NCBI GenBank assembly: GCA_028752905.1
Contig: JAQNBH010000005.1
Span: 868,001-932,000 of the forward strand
Direction of reading: 5' to 3'
Length of the DNA stretch: 64,000 nucleotides
Origin: Cladorhizidae sp. MBARI D1340-BT2
Lineage: Eukaryota; Porifera; Demospongiae; Poecilosclerida; Cladorhizidae
Part shown: piece after piece, positions 28,900-42,446 of the stretch
Layout of the letters: each line of letters starts with the position of its first letter
Position numbering within the stretch: the stretch's first letter is position 1
Notes under the pieces: model-generated
Told to the model about the DNA's origin: nothing
Database searches by the model: none
Seen by the model: the letters and a program-made list of their open reading frames with translations, nothing else
Program-made: the position numbers and the translations under genes

Positions 28900-31800
28900 G
28901 CTGAACATGGTTAGAGACACACTGCCACTCATGAGTGTTGCTGAACATGGTTAAAGACACACTGCCACTCATGAGTGTTGCTGAACATGGTTAGAGAGAC
29001 ACTGCCACTCATGAGTATTGCTGAACATGGTTAGAGACACTGCCACTCATGAGTGTTGCTGAACATGGTTAGAGACACACTGCCACTCATGAGTGTTGCT
29101 GAACATGGTTAGATACACACTGCCACTCATGAATGTTGCTGAACATGGTTAGACACACTGCCACTCATGAGTGTTGCTGAACATGGTTAGACATACTGCC
29201 ACTCATGAGTGTTGCTGAACATGGTTAGAGACACACTGCCACTCATGAGTGTTGCTGAACATGGTTAGAGAGATACTGCCACTCATGAGTGTTGCTGAAC
29301 ATGGTTAGAGACACAATGCCACTCATGAGTGTTGCTGAACATGGTTAGAGACACACTGCCACTCATGAGTGTTGCTGAACATGGTCAGAGACATACTGCC
29401 ACTCATGAGTGTTGCTGAACATGGTTAGAGACACTGCCACTCATGAGTGTTGCTGAACATGGTTAGAGAGACACTGCCACTCATGAGTGTTGCTGAACAT
29501 GGTCAGAGACACACTGCCACTCATGAGTGTTGCTGAACATGGTTAGAGACACTGCCACTCATGAGTGTTGCTGAACATGGTTAGAGACATACTGCCACTC
29601 ATGAGTGTTGCTTAACATGGTTAGAGACACTGCCACTCATGAGTGTTTCTGAACATGGTTAGAGACACACTGCCACTCATGAGTGTTGCTGAACATGGTT
29701 AGAGACACATTGCCACTCATGAGTGTTGCTGAACATGGTTAGAGACACTGCCACTCATGAGTGTTGCTGAACATGGTTAGAGACACTGCCACTCATGAGT
29801 GTTGCTGAACATGGTTAGAGAGACACTGCCACTCATGAGTGTTGCTGAACATGGTTAGAGAGACACTGCCACTCATGAGTGTTGCTGAACATGGTTAGAG
29901 ACACACTGCTACTCATGAGTGTTGCTAAACATGGTTAGAGACACTGCCACTCATGAGTGTTGCTGAACATGGTTAGAGACACACTGCCACTCATGAGTGT
30001 TGCTGAACATGGTTAGAGAGACACTGCCACTCATGAGTGTTGCTGAACATGGTTAGAGATACACTACCACTCATGAGTGTTGCTGAACATGGTTAGAGAC
30101 ACTGCCACACATGAGTGTTGCTGAACATGGTTAGAGACACACTGCCACTCATGAGTGTTGCTGAACATGGTTAGAGAGACACTGCCACTCATGAGTGTTG
30201 CTGAACATGGTTAGAGACACACTGCCACTCATGAGTGTTGCTGAACATGGTTAGAGACACTGCCACTCCATGAGTGTTGCTGAACATGGTTAGAGACACA
30301 CTGCCACTCATGAGTGTTGCTGAACATGGTTAGAGACACACTGCCACTCATGAGTGTTGCTGAACATGGTTATGGACACACTGCCACTCATGAGTGTTGC
30401 TGAACATGGTTAGAGAGACACTGCCACTCATGAGTGTTGCTGAACATGGTTAGAGACACTGCCACTCATGAGTGTTGCTGAACATGGTTGGACACACTAC
30501 CACTCATGAGTGTTGCTGAACATGGTTAGAGACACACTGCCACTCATGAGTGTTGCTGAACATGGTTAGAGAGACACTGCCACTCATGAGTGTTGCTGAA
30601 CATGGTTAGAGACACTGCCACTCATGAGTGTTGCTGAACATGGTTAGAGAGACACTGCCACTCATGAGTGTTGCTGAACATGGTCAGAGACACACTGCCA
30701 CTCATGAGTGTTGCTGAACATGGTTAGAGACACTGCCACTCATGAGTGTTGCTGAACATGGTTAGAGAGACACTGCCACTCATGAGTGTTGCTGAACATG
30801 GTCAGAGACACACTGCCACTCATGAGTGTTGCTGAACATGGTTAGAGACACTGCCACTCATGAGTGTTGCTGAACATGGTTAGAGACATACTGCCACTCA
30901 TGAGTGTTGCTTAACATGGTTAGAGACACTGCCACTCATGAGTGTTGCTGAACATGGTTAGAGACACACTGCCACTCATGAGTGTTGCTGAACATGGTTA
31001 GAGACACATTGCCACTCATGAGTGTTGCTGAACATGGTTAGAGACACTGCCACTCATGAGTGTTGCTGAACATGGTTAGAGACACTGCCACTCATGAGTG
31101 TTGCTGAACATGGTTAGAGAGACACTGCCACTCATGAGTGTTGCTGAACATGGTTAGAGAGACACTGCCACTCATGAGTGTTGCTGAACATGGTTAGAGA
31201 CACACTGCCACTCATGAGTGTTGCTAAACATGGTTAGAGACACTGCCACTCATGAGTGTTGCTGAACATGGTTAGAGACACACTGCCACTCATGAGTGTT
31301 GCTGAACATGGTTAGAGAGACACTGCCACTCATGAGTGTTGCTGAACATGGTTAGAGATACACTACCACTCATGAGTGTTGCTGAACATGGTTAGAGACA
31401 CTGCCACACATGAGTTTTGCTGAACATGGTTAGAGACACACTGCCACTCATGAGTGTTGCTGAACATGGTTAGAGAGACACTGCCACTCATGAGTGTTGC
31501 TGAACATGGTTAGAGACACAATGCCACTCATGAGTGTTGCTGAACATGGTTAGAGACACACTGCCACTCATGAGTGTTGCTGAACATGGTCAGAGACACA
31601 CTGCCACTCATGAGTGTTGCTGAACATGGTTAGAGACACTGCCACTCATGAGTGTTGCTGAACATGGTTAGAGAGACACTGCCACTCATGAGTGTTGCTG
31701 AACATGGTCAGAGACACACTGCCACTCATGAGTGTTGCTGAACATGGTTAGAGACACTGCCACTCATGAGTGTTGCTGAACATGGTTAGAGACATACTGC

Positions 31801-34200
31801 CACTCATGAGTGTTGCTTAACATGGTTAGAGACACTGCCACTCATGAGTGTTGCTGAACATGGTTAGAGACACACTGCCACTCATGAGTGTTGCTGAACA
31901 TGGTTAGAGACACATTGCCACTCATGAGTGTTGCTGAACATGGTTAGAGACACTGCCACTCATGAGTGTTGCTGAACATGGTTAGAGACACTGCCACTCA
32001 TGAGTGTTGCTGAACATGGTTAGAGAGACACTGCCACTCATGAGTGTTGCTGAACATGGTTAGAGACACACTGCCACTCATGAGTGTTGCTGAACATGGT
32101 TAGAGACACACTGCTACCCATGAGTGTTGCTAAACATGGTTAGAGACACTGCCACTCATGAGTGGTGCTGAACATGGTTAGAGACACACTGCCACTCATG
32201 AGTGTTGCTGAACATGGTTAGAGATACACTACCACTCATGAGTGTTGCTGAACATGGTTAGAGACACTGCCACACATGAGTGTTGCTGAACATGGTTAGA
32301 GACACACTGCCACTCATGAGTGTTGCTGAACATGGTTAGAGAGACACTGTCACTCATGAGTGTTGCTGAACATGGTTAGAGACACACTGCCACTCATGAA
32401 TGTTGCTGAACATGGTTAGAGACACTGCCACTGATGAGTGTTGCTGAACATGGTTAGAGACACTGCCACTCCATGAGTGTTGCTGAACATGGTTAGAGAC
32501 ACACTGCCACTCATGAGTGTTGCTGAACATGGTTAGAGACACACTGCCACTCATGAGTGTTGCTGAACATGGTTATGGACACACTGCCACTCATGAGTGT
32601 TGCTGAACATGGTTAGAGAGACACTGCCACTCATGAGTGTTGCTGAACATGGTTAGAGACACTGCCACTCATGAGTGTTGCTGAACATGGTTGGACACAC
32701 TACCACTCATGAGTGTTGCTGAACATGGTTAGAGACACACTGCCACTCATGAGTGTTGCTGAACATGGTTAGAGAGACACTGCCACTCATGAGTGTTGCT
32801 GAACATGGTTAGAGACACTGCCACTCATGAGTGTTGCTGAACATGGTTAGAGAGACACTGCCACTCATGAGTATTGCTGAACATGGTCAGAGACACACTG
32901 CCACTCATGAGTGTTGCTGAACATGGTTAGAGACACTGCCACTCATGAGTGTTGCTGAACATGGTTAGAGACACACTGCCACTCATGAGTGTTGCTGAAC
33001 ATGGTTAGAGACACTGCCACTCATGAGTGTTGCTGAACATGGTTAGAGACATACTGCCACTCATGAGTGTTGCTTAACATGGTTAGAGACACTGCCACTC
33101 ATGAGTGTTGCTGAACATGGTTAGAGACACACTGCCACTCATGAGTGTTGCTGAACATGGTTAGAGACACATTGCCACTCATGAGTGTTGCTGAACATGG
33201 TTAGAGACACTGCCACTCATGAGTGTTGCTGAACATGGTTAGAGAGACTGCCACTCATGAGTGTTGCTGAACATGGTTAGAGAGACACTGCCACTCATGA
33301 GTGTTGCTGAACATGGTTAGAGAGACACTGCCACTCATGAGTGTTGCTGAACATGGTTAGAGACACACTGCCACTCATGAGTGTTGCTAAACATGGTTAG
33401 AGACACTGCCACTCATGAGTGTTGCTGAACATGGTTAGAGACACACTGCCACTCATGAGTGTTGCTGAACATGGTTAGAGAGACACTGCCACTCATGAGT
33501 GTTGCTGAACATGGTTAGAGATACACTACCACTCATGAGTGTTGCTGAACATGGTTAGAGACACTGCCACACATGAGTGTTGCTGAACATGGTTAGAGAC
33601 ACACTGCCACTCATGAGTGTTGCTGAACATGGTTAGAGAGACACTGCCACTCATGAGTGTTGCTGAACATGGTTAGAGACACACTGCCACTCATGAATGT
33701 TGCTGAACATGGTTAGAGACACTGCCACTCATGAGTGTTGCTGAACATGGTTAGAGACACTGCCACTCCATGAGTGTTGCTGAACATGGTTAGAGACACA
33801 CTGCCACTCATGAGTGTTGCTGAACATGGTTAGAGACACACTGCCACTCATGAGTGTTGCTGAACATGGTTATGGACACACTGCCACTCATGAGTGTTGC
33901 TGAACATGGTTAGAGAGACACTGCCACTCATGAGTGTTGCTGAACATGGTTAGAGACACTGCCACTCATGAGTGTTGCTGAACATGGTTGGACACACTAC
34001 CACTCATGAGTGTTGCTGAACATGGTTAGAGACACACTGCCACTCATGAGTGTTGCTGAACATGGTTAGAGAGACACTGCCACTCATGAGTGTTGCTGAA
34101 CATGGTTAGAGACACTGCCACTCATGAGTGTTGCTGAACATGGTTAGAGAGACACTGCCACTCATGAGTGTTGCTGAACATGGTTAGAGACACTGCCACT
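28900..34200. repeat. Higher-order repeat in SatA, period about 1.3 kb
   Basis: A distinct variant set marks this part: GATACACTACC (30059, 31358, 32224 and 33531), GGTTATGGACAC (30371, 32574 and 33871), GGTTGGACACACTACC (30488, 32691 and 33988), CACTCCATGAG, GTCAGAGACAC, GCTTAACATGG and CACATTGCC. Successive distances are 1299, 866 and 1307 bp for the first set, and 2203 then 1297 bp for the next two. Blocks of about 1.3 kb were therefore amplified, with one internal loss of roughly 430 bp and some expansion. A single early relative of the GATACACTACC unit sits at 26370. Confidence 0.8.
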
Positions 34201-34369
34201 CATGAGTGTTGCTGAACATGGTTAGAGACACACTGCCACTCATGAGTGTTGCTGAACATGGTTAGGGACACTGCCACTCATGAGTGTTGCTGAACATGGT
34301 TAGAGACACTGCCACTCATGAGTGTTGCTGAACATGGTTAGAGACACTGCCACTCATGAGTGTTGCTGA

Positions 34370-37300
34370 ACATGGTTAGAGACACACTGCCTCTCATGAG
34401 TGTTGCTGAACATGGTTAGAGACACACTGCCTCTCATGAGTGTTGCTGAACATGGTTAGAGACACTGCCACTCATGAGTGTTGCTGAACATGGTTAGAGA
34501 CACTGCCACTCATGAGTGTTGCTGAACATGGTTAGAGACACACTGCCACTCATGAGTGTTGCTGAACATGGTTAGAGAGACACTGCCACTCATGAGTGTT
34601 GCTGAACATGGTTAGAGACACTGCCACTCATGAGTGTTGCTGAACATGGTTAGAGACACTGCCACTCATGAGTGTTGCTGAACATGGTTAAAGACACTGC
34701 CACTCATGAGTGTTGCTGAACATGGTTAGAGAGACACTGCCACTCATGAGTGTTGCTGAACATGGTTAGGGACACACTGCCACTCATGAGTGTTGCTGAA
34801 CATGGTTAGAGACACTGCCACTCATGAGTGTTGCTGAACATGGTTAGAGACACTGCCACTCATGAGTGTTGCTTAGAGACACATTGCCACTCATGAGTGT
34901 TGCTGAACATGGTTAGAGACACACTGCCATTCATGAGTGTTGCTGAACATGGTTAGAGACACTGCCACTCATGATTGTTGCTGAACATGGTTAGAGACAC
35001 TGCCACTCATGAGTGTTGCTGAACATGGTTAGGGACACACTGCCACTCATGAGTGTTGCTGAACATGGTTAGAGACACATTGCCACTCATGAGTGTTGCT
35101 GAACATGGTTAGAGACACACTGCCACTCATGAGTGTTGCTGAACATGGTTAGAGAGACACTGCCTCTCATGACTGTTGCTGAACATGGTTAGAGACACTG
35201 CCACTCATGAGTGTTGCTGAACATGGTTAGAGAGACACTGCCACTCATGAGTGTTGCTGAACATGGTTAGAGAGACACTGCCACTCATGAGTGTTGCTGA
35301 ACATGGTTAGAGACACACTGCCACTCATGAGTGTTGCTGAACATGGTTAGAGACACTGCCACTCATGAGTGTTGCTGAACATGGTTAGAGACACACTGCC
35401 ACTCATGAGTGTTGCTGAACATGGTTAGAGACACACTGCCACTCATGAGTGTTGCTGAACATGGTTAGAGACACACTGCCACTCATGAGTGTTGCTGAAC
35501 ATGGTTAGAGACACACTGCCACTCATGAGTGTTGCTGAACATGGTTAGAGACACACTGCCACTCATGAGTGTTGCTGAACATGGTTAGAGACACACTGCC
35601 TCTCATGAGTGTTGCTGAACATGGTTAGAGACACTGCCACTCATGAGTGTTGCTGAACATGGTTAGAGACACTGCCACTCATGAGTGTTGCTGAACATGG
35701 TTAGACACACTGCCACTCATGAGTGTTGCTGAACATGGTTAGAGACACACTGCCACTCATGAGTGTTGCTGAACATGGTTAGGGACACACTGCCACTCAT
35801 GAGTGTTGCTGAACATGGTTAGAGGGACACTGCCACTCATGAGTGTTGCTGAACATGGTTAGAGACACTGCCACTCATGAGTGTTGCTGAACATGGTTAG
35901 AGAGACACTGCCACTCATGAGTGTTGCTGAACATGGTTAGAGACACACTGCCACTCATGAGTGTTGCTGAACATGGTTAGAGACACTGCCACTCATGAGT
36001 GTTGCTGAACATGGATAGAGAGATACTGCCACTCATGAGTTTTGCTGAACATGGTTAGAGACACACTGCCACTCATGAGTGTTGCTGAACATGGTTAGAG
36101 ACACACTGCCACTCATGAGTGTTGCTGAACATGGTTAGAGACACACTGCCACTCATGAGTGTTGCTGAACATGGTTAGAGGGACACTGCCACTCATGAGT
36201 GTTGCTGAACATGGTTAGAGACACTGCCACTCATGAGTGTTGCTGAACATGGTTAGAGAGACACTGCCACTCATGAGTGTTGCTGAACATGGTTAGAGAC
36301 ACACTGCCACTCATGAGTGTTGCTGAACATGGTTAGAGACACTGCCACTCATGAGTGTTGCTGAACATGGTTAGAGGGACACTGCCACTCATGAGTGTTG
36401 CTGAACATGGTTAGAGACACACTGCCACTCATGAGTGTTGCTGAACATGGTTAGAGACACACTGCCACTCATGAGTGTTGCTGAACATGGTTAGAGACAC
36501 TGCCACTCATGAGTGTTGCTGAACATGATTAGAGACACACTGCCTCTCATGGGTGTTGCTGAACATGGTTAGAGACACTGCCACTCATGAATGTTGCTGA
36601 ACATGGTTAGAGACACTGCCACTCATGAGTGTTGCTGAACATGGTTAGAGACACTGCCACTCATGAGTGTTGCTGAACATGGTTAGAGACACACTGCCAC
36701 TCATGAGTGTTGCTGAACATGGTTAGAGAGACACTGCCACTCATGAGTGTTGCTGAACATGATTAGAGACACTGCCACTCATGAGTGTTGCTGAACATGG
36801 TTAGAGACACACTGCCACTCATGAGTGTTGCTGAACATGGTTAGAGACACACTGCCTCTCATGAGTGTTGCTGAACATGGTTAGAGAGACACTGCCACTC
36901 ATGAGTGTTGCTGAACATGGTTAGAGACACTGCCACTCATGAGTGTTGCTGAACATGGTTAGAGACACTGCCACTCATGGGTGTTGCTGAACATGGTTAG
37001 AGACACTGCCACTCATGAGTGTTGCTGAACATGGTTAGAGACACTGCCACTCATGAGTGTTGCTGAACATGGTTAGAGACACTGCCACTCATGAGTGTTG
37101 CTGAACATGGTTAGAGACACACTGCCACTCATGAGTGTTGCTGAACATGGTTAGAGACACACTGCCTCTCATGAGTGTTGCTGAACATGGTTAGAGACAC
37201 TGCCACTCATGTGTGTTCCTGAACATGGTTAGAGACACACTGCCACTCATGAGTGTTTCTGAACATGGTTAGAGATACACTGCCACTCATGAGTGTTGCT

Positions 37301-40300
37301 GAACATGGTTAGAGACACTGCCACTCATGAGTGTTGCTGAACATGGTTAGAGACACACTGCCACTCATGAGTGTTGCTGAACATGGTTAGAGAGACAATT
37401 CCCCTCATGAGTGTTGCTGAACATGGTTAGAGACACTGCCACTCATGAGTGTTGCTGAACATGGTTAGAGACACTGCCACTCATGAGTGTTGCTGAACAT
37501 GGTTAGAGACACACTGCCACTCATGAGTGTTGCTGAACATGGTTAGAGACACACTGCCACTCATGAATGTTGCTGAACATGGTTAGAGACACTGCCACTC
37601 ATGAGTGTTGCTGAACATGGTTAGGGACACTGCCACACATGAGTGTTGCTGAACATGGTTAGAGACACTGCCACTCATGAGTGTTGCTGAACATGGTTAG
37701 AGACACTGCCACTCATGAGTGTTGCTTAGAGACACACTGCCACTCATGAGTGTTTCTGAACATGGTTAGAGACACACTGCCACTCATGAGTGTTGCTGAA
37801 CATGGTTAGAGACACTGCCACTCATGATTGTTGCTGAACATGGTTAGAGACACTGCCACTCATGATTGTTGCTGAACATGGTTAGAGACACTGCCACTCA
37901 TGAGTGTTGCTGAACATGGTTAGGGACACTGCCACTCATGAGTGTTGCTGAACATGGTTAGAGACACTGCCACTCATGAGTGTTGCTGAACATGGTTAGA
38001 GACACTGCCACTCATGATTGTTGCTGAACATGGTTAGAGACACTGCCACTCATGAGTGTTGCTGAACATGGTTAGGGACACTGCCACTCATGAGTGTTGC
38101 TGAACATGGTTAGAGACACTGCCACTCATGAGTGTTGCTGAACATGGTTAGAGACACACTGCCTCTCATGAGTGTTGCTGAACATGGTTAGAGACACTGC
38201 CACTCATGAGTGTTGCTGAACATGGTTAGAGACACACTGCCACTCATGGGTGTTGCTGAACATGGTTAGAGACACTGCCACTCATGAGTGTTGCTGAACA
38301 TGGTTAGAGACACTGCCACTCATGAGTGTTGCTGAACATGGTTAGAGACACTGCCACTCATGAGTGTTGCTGAACATGGTTAGGGACACACTGCCACTCA
38401 TGAGTGTTGCTGAACATGGTTAGAGACACTGCCACTCATGAGTGTTGCTGAACATGGTTAGAGACACTGCCACTCATGAGTGTTGCTGAACATGGTTAGA
38501 GACACACTGCCTCTCATGAGTGTTGCTGAACATGGTTAGAGACACTGCCACTCATGAGTGTTGCTGAACATGGTTAGGGACACACTGCCACTCATGAGTG
38601 TTGCTGAACATGGTTAGAGACACACTGCCACTCATGAGTGTTGCTGAACATGGTTAGAGACACACTGCCACTCATGAGTGTTGCTGAACATGGTTAGAGA
38701 GACACTGCCTCTCATGACTGTTGCTGAACATGGTTAGAGACACTGCTACTCATGAGTGTTGCTGAACATGGTTAAAGACACACTGCCACTCATGAGTGTT
38801 GCTGAACATGGTTAGAGACACACTGCCACTCATGAGTGTTGCTGAACATGGTTAGAGAGACACTGCCACTCATGAGTGTTGCTGAACATGGTTAGAGAGA
38901 CACTGCCACTCATGAGTGTTGCTGAACATGGTTAGAGACACACTGCCACTCATGAGTGTTGCTGAACATGGTTAGAGACACTGCCACTCATGAGTGTTGC
39001 TGAACATGGTTAGAGACACACTGCCTCTCATGAGTGTTGCTGAACAGGGTTAGAGACACTGCCACTCATGAGTGTTGCTGAACATGGTTAGAGACACTGC
39101 CACTCATGAGTGTTGCTGAACATGGTTAGACACACTGCCACTCATGAGTGTTGCTGAACATGGTTAGAGACACACTGCCACTCATGAGTGTTGCTGAACA
39201 TGGTTAGGGACACACTGCCACTCATGAGTGTTGCTGAACATGGTTAGAGGGACACTGCCACTCATGAGTGTTGCTGAACATGGTTAGAGACACTGCCACT
39301 CATGAGTGTTGCTGAACATGGTTAGAGAGACACTGCCACTCATGAGTGTTGCTGAACATGGTTAGAGACACACTGCCACTCATGAGTGTTGCTGAACATG
39401 GTTAGAGACACTGCCACTCATGAGTGTTGCTGAACATGGATAGAGAGATACTGCCACTCATGAGTGTTGCTGAACATGGTTAGAGACACACTGCCACTCA
39501 TGAGTGTTGCTGAACATGGTTAGAGACACACTGCCACTCATGAGTGTTGCTGAACATGGTTAGAGACACACTGCCACTCATGAGTGTTGCTGAACATGGT
39601 TAGAGGGACACTGCCACTCATGAGTGTTGCTGAACATGGTTAGAGACACTGCCACTCATGAATGTTGCTGAACATGGTTAGAGAGACACTGCCACTCATG
39701 AGTGTTGCTGAACATGGTTAGAGACACACTGCCACTCATGAGTGTTGCTGAACATGGTTAGAGACATACTGCCACTCATGAGTGTTGCTGAACATGGTTA
39801 GAGACACACTGCCACTCATGAGTGTTGCTGAACATGGTTAGAGACACTGCCACTCATGAGTGTTGCTGAACATGGTTAGAGACACACTGCCACTCATGAG
39901 TGTTGCTGAACATGGTAAGAGACACACTGCCACTCATGAGTGTTGCTGAACATGGTTAGAGACACACTGCCACTCATGAGTGTTGCTGAACATGGTTAGA
40001 GACACTGCCACTCATGAGTGTTGCTGAACATGGTTAGAGACACTGCCACTCATGAGTGTTGCTGAACATGGTTAGAGGGACACTGCCACTCATGAGTGTT
40101 GCTGAACATGGTTAGAGACACACTGCCACTCATGAGTGTTGCTGAACATGGTTAGAGACACACTGCCACTCATGAGTGTTGCTGAACATGGTTAGAGACA
40201 CACTGCCACTCATGAGTGTTGCTGAACATGGTTAGAGACACTGCCACTCATGAGTGTTGCTGAACATGGTTAGAGACACTGCCACTCATGAATGTTGCTG

Positions 40301-42163
40301 AACATGGTTAGAGACACACTGCCACTCATGAGTGTTGCTGAACATGGTTAGATAGACACTGCCACTCATGAGTGTTGCTGAACATGGTTAGAGACACTGC
40401 CACTCATGAGTGTTGCTAAACATGGTTAGAGACACACTGCCACTCATGAGTGTTGCTGAACATGGTTAGAGACACACTGCCTCTCATGGGTGTTGCTGAA
40501 CATGGTTAGAGACACTGCCACTCATGAATGTTGCTGAACATGGTTAGAGACACTGCCACTCATGAGTGTTGCTGAACATGGTTAGAGACACTGCCACTCA
40601 TGAGTGTTGCTGAACATGGTTAGAGACACACTGCCACTCATGAGTGTTGCTGAACATGGTTAGAGAGACACTGCCACTCATGAGTGTTGCTGAACATGGT
40701 TAGAGACACACTGCCACTCATGAGTGTTGCTGAACATGGTTAGAGACACACTGCCACTCATGAGTGTTGCTGAACATGGTTAGAGACACACTGCCTCTCA
40801 TGAGTGTTGCTGAACATGGTTAGAGAGACACTGCCACTCATGAGTGTTGCTGAACATGGTTAGAGACACTGCCACTCATGAGTGTTGCTGAACATGGTTA
40901 GAGACACTGCCACTCATGGGTGTTGCTGAACATGGTTAGAGACACTGCCACTCATGAGTGTTGCTGAACATGGTTAGAGACACTGCCACTCATGAGTGTT
41001 GCTGAACATGGTTAGAGACACTGCCACTCATGAGTGTTGCTGAACATGGTTAGAGACACACTGCCACTCATGAGTGTTGCTGAACATGGTTAGAGACACA
41101 CTGCCTCTCATGAGTGTTGCTGAACATGGTTAGAGACACTGCCACTCATGAGTGTTCCTTAACATGGTTAGAGACACACTGCCACTCATGAGTGTTGCTG
41201 AACATGGTTAGAGATACACTGCCACTCATGAGTGTTGCTGAACATGGTTAGAGACACTGCCACTCATGAGTGTTGCTGAACATGGTTAGAGACACACTGC
41301 CACTCATGAGTGTTTCTGAACATGGTTAGAGAGACAATTCCCCTCATGAGTGTTGCTGAACATGGTTAGAGACACTGCCACTCATGAGTGTTGCTGAACA
41401 TGGTTAGAGACACTGCCACTCATGAGTGTTGCTGAACATGGTTAGAGACACACTGCCACTCATGAGTGTTGCTGAACATGGTTAGAGACACACTGCCACT
41501 CATGAATGTTGCTGAACATGGTTAGAGACACTGCCACTCATGAGTGTTGCTGAACATGGTTAGGGACACTGCCACACATGAGTGTTGCTGAACATGGTTA
41601 GAGACACTGCCACTCATGAGTGTTGCTGAACATGGTTAGAGACACTGCCACTCATGAGTGTTGCTGAACATGGTTAGAGACACACTGCCACTCATGAGTG
41701 TTGCTGAACATGGTTAGAGACACTGCCACTCATGATTGTTGCTGAACATGGTTAGAGAGACACTGCCACTCATGAGTGTTGCTGAACATGGTTAGAGACA
41801 TACTGCCACTCATGAGTGTTGCTGAACATCGTTAGAGACACTGCCACTCATGATTGTTGCTGAACATGGTTATAGACACTGCCACTCATGAGTGTTGCTG
41901 AACATGGTTAGGGACACACTGCCACTCATGAGTGTTGCTGAACATGGTTAGAGACACACTGCCACTCATGAGTGTTGCTGAACATGGTTAGAGGGATACT
42001 GCCACTCATGAGTGTTGCTGAACATGGTTAGAGACACTGTCACTCATGAGTGTTGCTGAACATGGTTAGAGACACTGCCACTCATGAGTGTTGCTGAACA
42101 TGGTTAGAGAGATACTGCCTCTTATGAGTGTTGCTGAACATGGTTAGAGACACACTGCCACTG
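34370..42163. repeat. SatA subfamily with CTCTCATG units; duplicated blocks at about 3.4-3.9 kb
   Basis: Units with TGCCTCTCATG instead of TGCCACTCATG become frequent only from about 34390, where this subfamily starts. Matching markers give two offsets. GGATAGAGAGATACTG (36013 and 39438) gives 3425 bp. TGCCTCTCATGGGTG (36541 and 40478), GTTCCT (37215 and 41154) and GAGACAATTCCCCTC (37391 and 41330) give 3937-3939 bp. Two units (about 34872 and 37726) lost the segment between GTTGCT and TAGAGACAC and read GTTGCTTAGAGACAC. The array then ends at 42163. Confidence 0.78.
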
Positions 42164-42446
42164 AGAGCTTCCCTTCATTCCCTCCTCAGCCATTCCTTCC
42201 TCAGTCAAAATGCATTCAGGCCCTGAAATCTACTATGACTTATAAATCATACTCTGAAAACAGTGAAGAAACAGAACTAAATAAATATGCATGCATTCAT
42301 TTCAAGTATGTGTGTATATATCAGAATATATTTATGCAGCTCTATATTACAGATATATATGTGCTAGGTCACTGCCGATCGGCTTCTAGAAATATAACAG
42401 GATTGCACACAATATAAGTTGCACTAGGTAGGATGGTAAGGTGCTC
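42164..42446. other. Junction between SatA and the receptor gene; probable 3' UTR
   Basis: This unique, AT-rich stretch separates the last SatA unit from the receptor stop codon. It starts with a pyrimidine-rich segment (TTCCCTTCATTCCCTCCTCAG) and contains TATATA runs. The part next to 42447 is presumably the 3' untranslated region of the minus-strand gene. I could not pick out a convincing AATAAA on that strand. A 60-codon open frame on plus at 42235-42417 has no recognisable content. Confidence 0.5.

Larger units (their letters stand above)
1..42163. repeat. SatA: 38/40-bp satellite array, about 1,075 units, runs off the left edge
   Basis: The whole stretch is a head-to-tail tandem repeat. 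A unit reads AGTGTTGCTGAACATGG, then TTAGAGACAC, then TGCCACTCATG. Units are 38 bp when TTAGA is followed by GACACTG, and 40 bp when two extra bases are present, either CA (GACACACTG) or GA (GAGACACTG). Most units match the consensus except for this slot, and scattered point variants mark individual units. Each unit contains the perfect 12-bp palindrome CACTCATGAGTG across the unit junction. All frames are interrupted: TGA in TTGCTGAAC and TAG in GGTTAG close the plus frames, and the mixed 38/40 register closes the minus ones; the longest open stretch is 66 codons at 32354-32554 on minus. The array ends abruptly at about 42163, where TGCCACT runs into unique sequence. It could be centromeric, pericentromeric or an interstitial block; nothing here decides. 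Confidence 0.98.

Noticed and set aside
32354..32554. 66-codon open frame on minus inside SatA
   Set aside because: It is translated satellite that stays open by chance because of the local order of unit lengths.
1..42163. Regular spacing suggested a CRISPR array
   Set aside because: There are no unique spacers between repeats; units abut directly and vary only at a few bases. The neighbouring genes are eukaryotic with introns.
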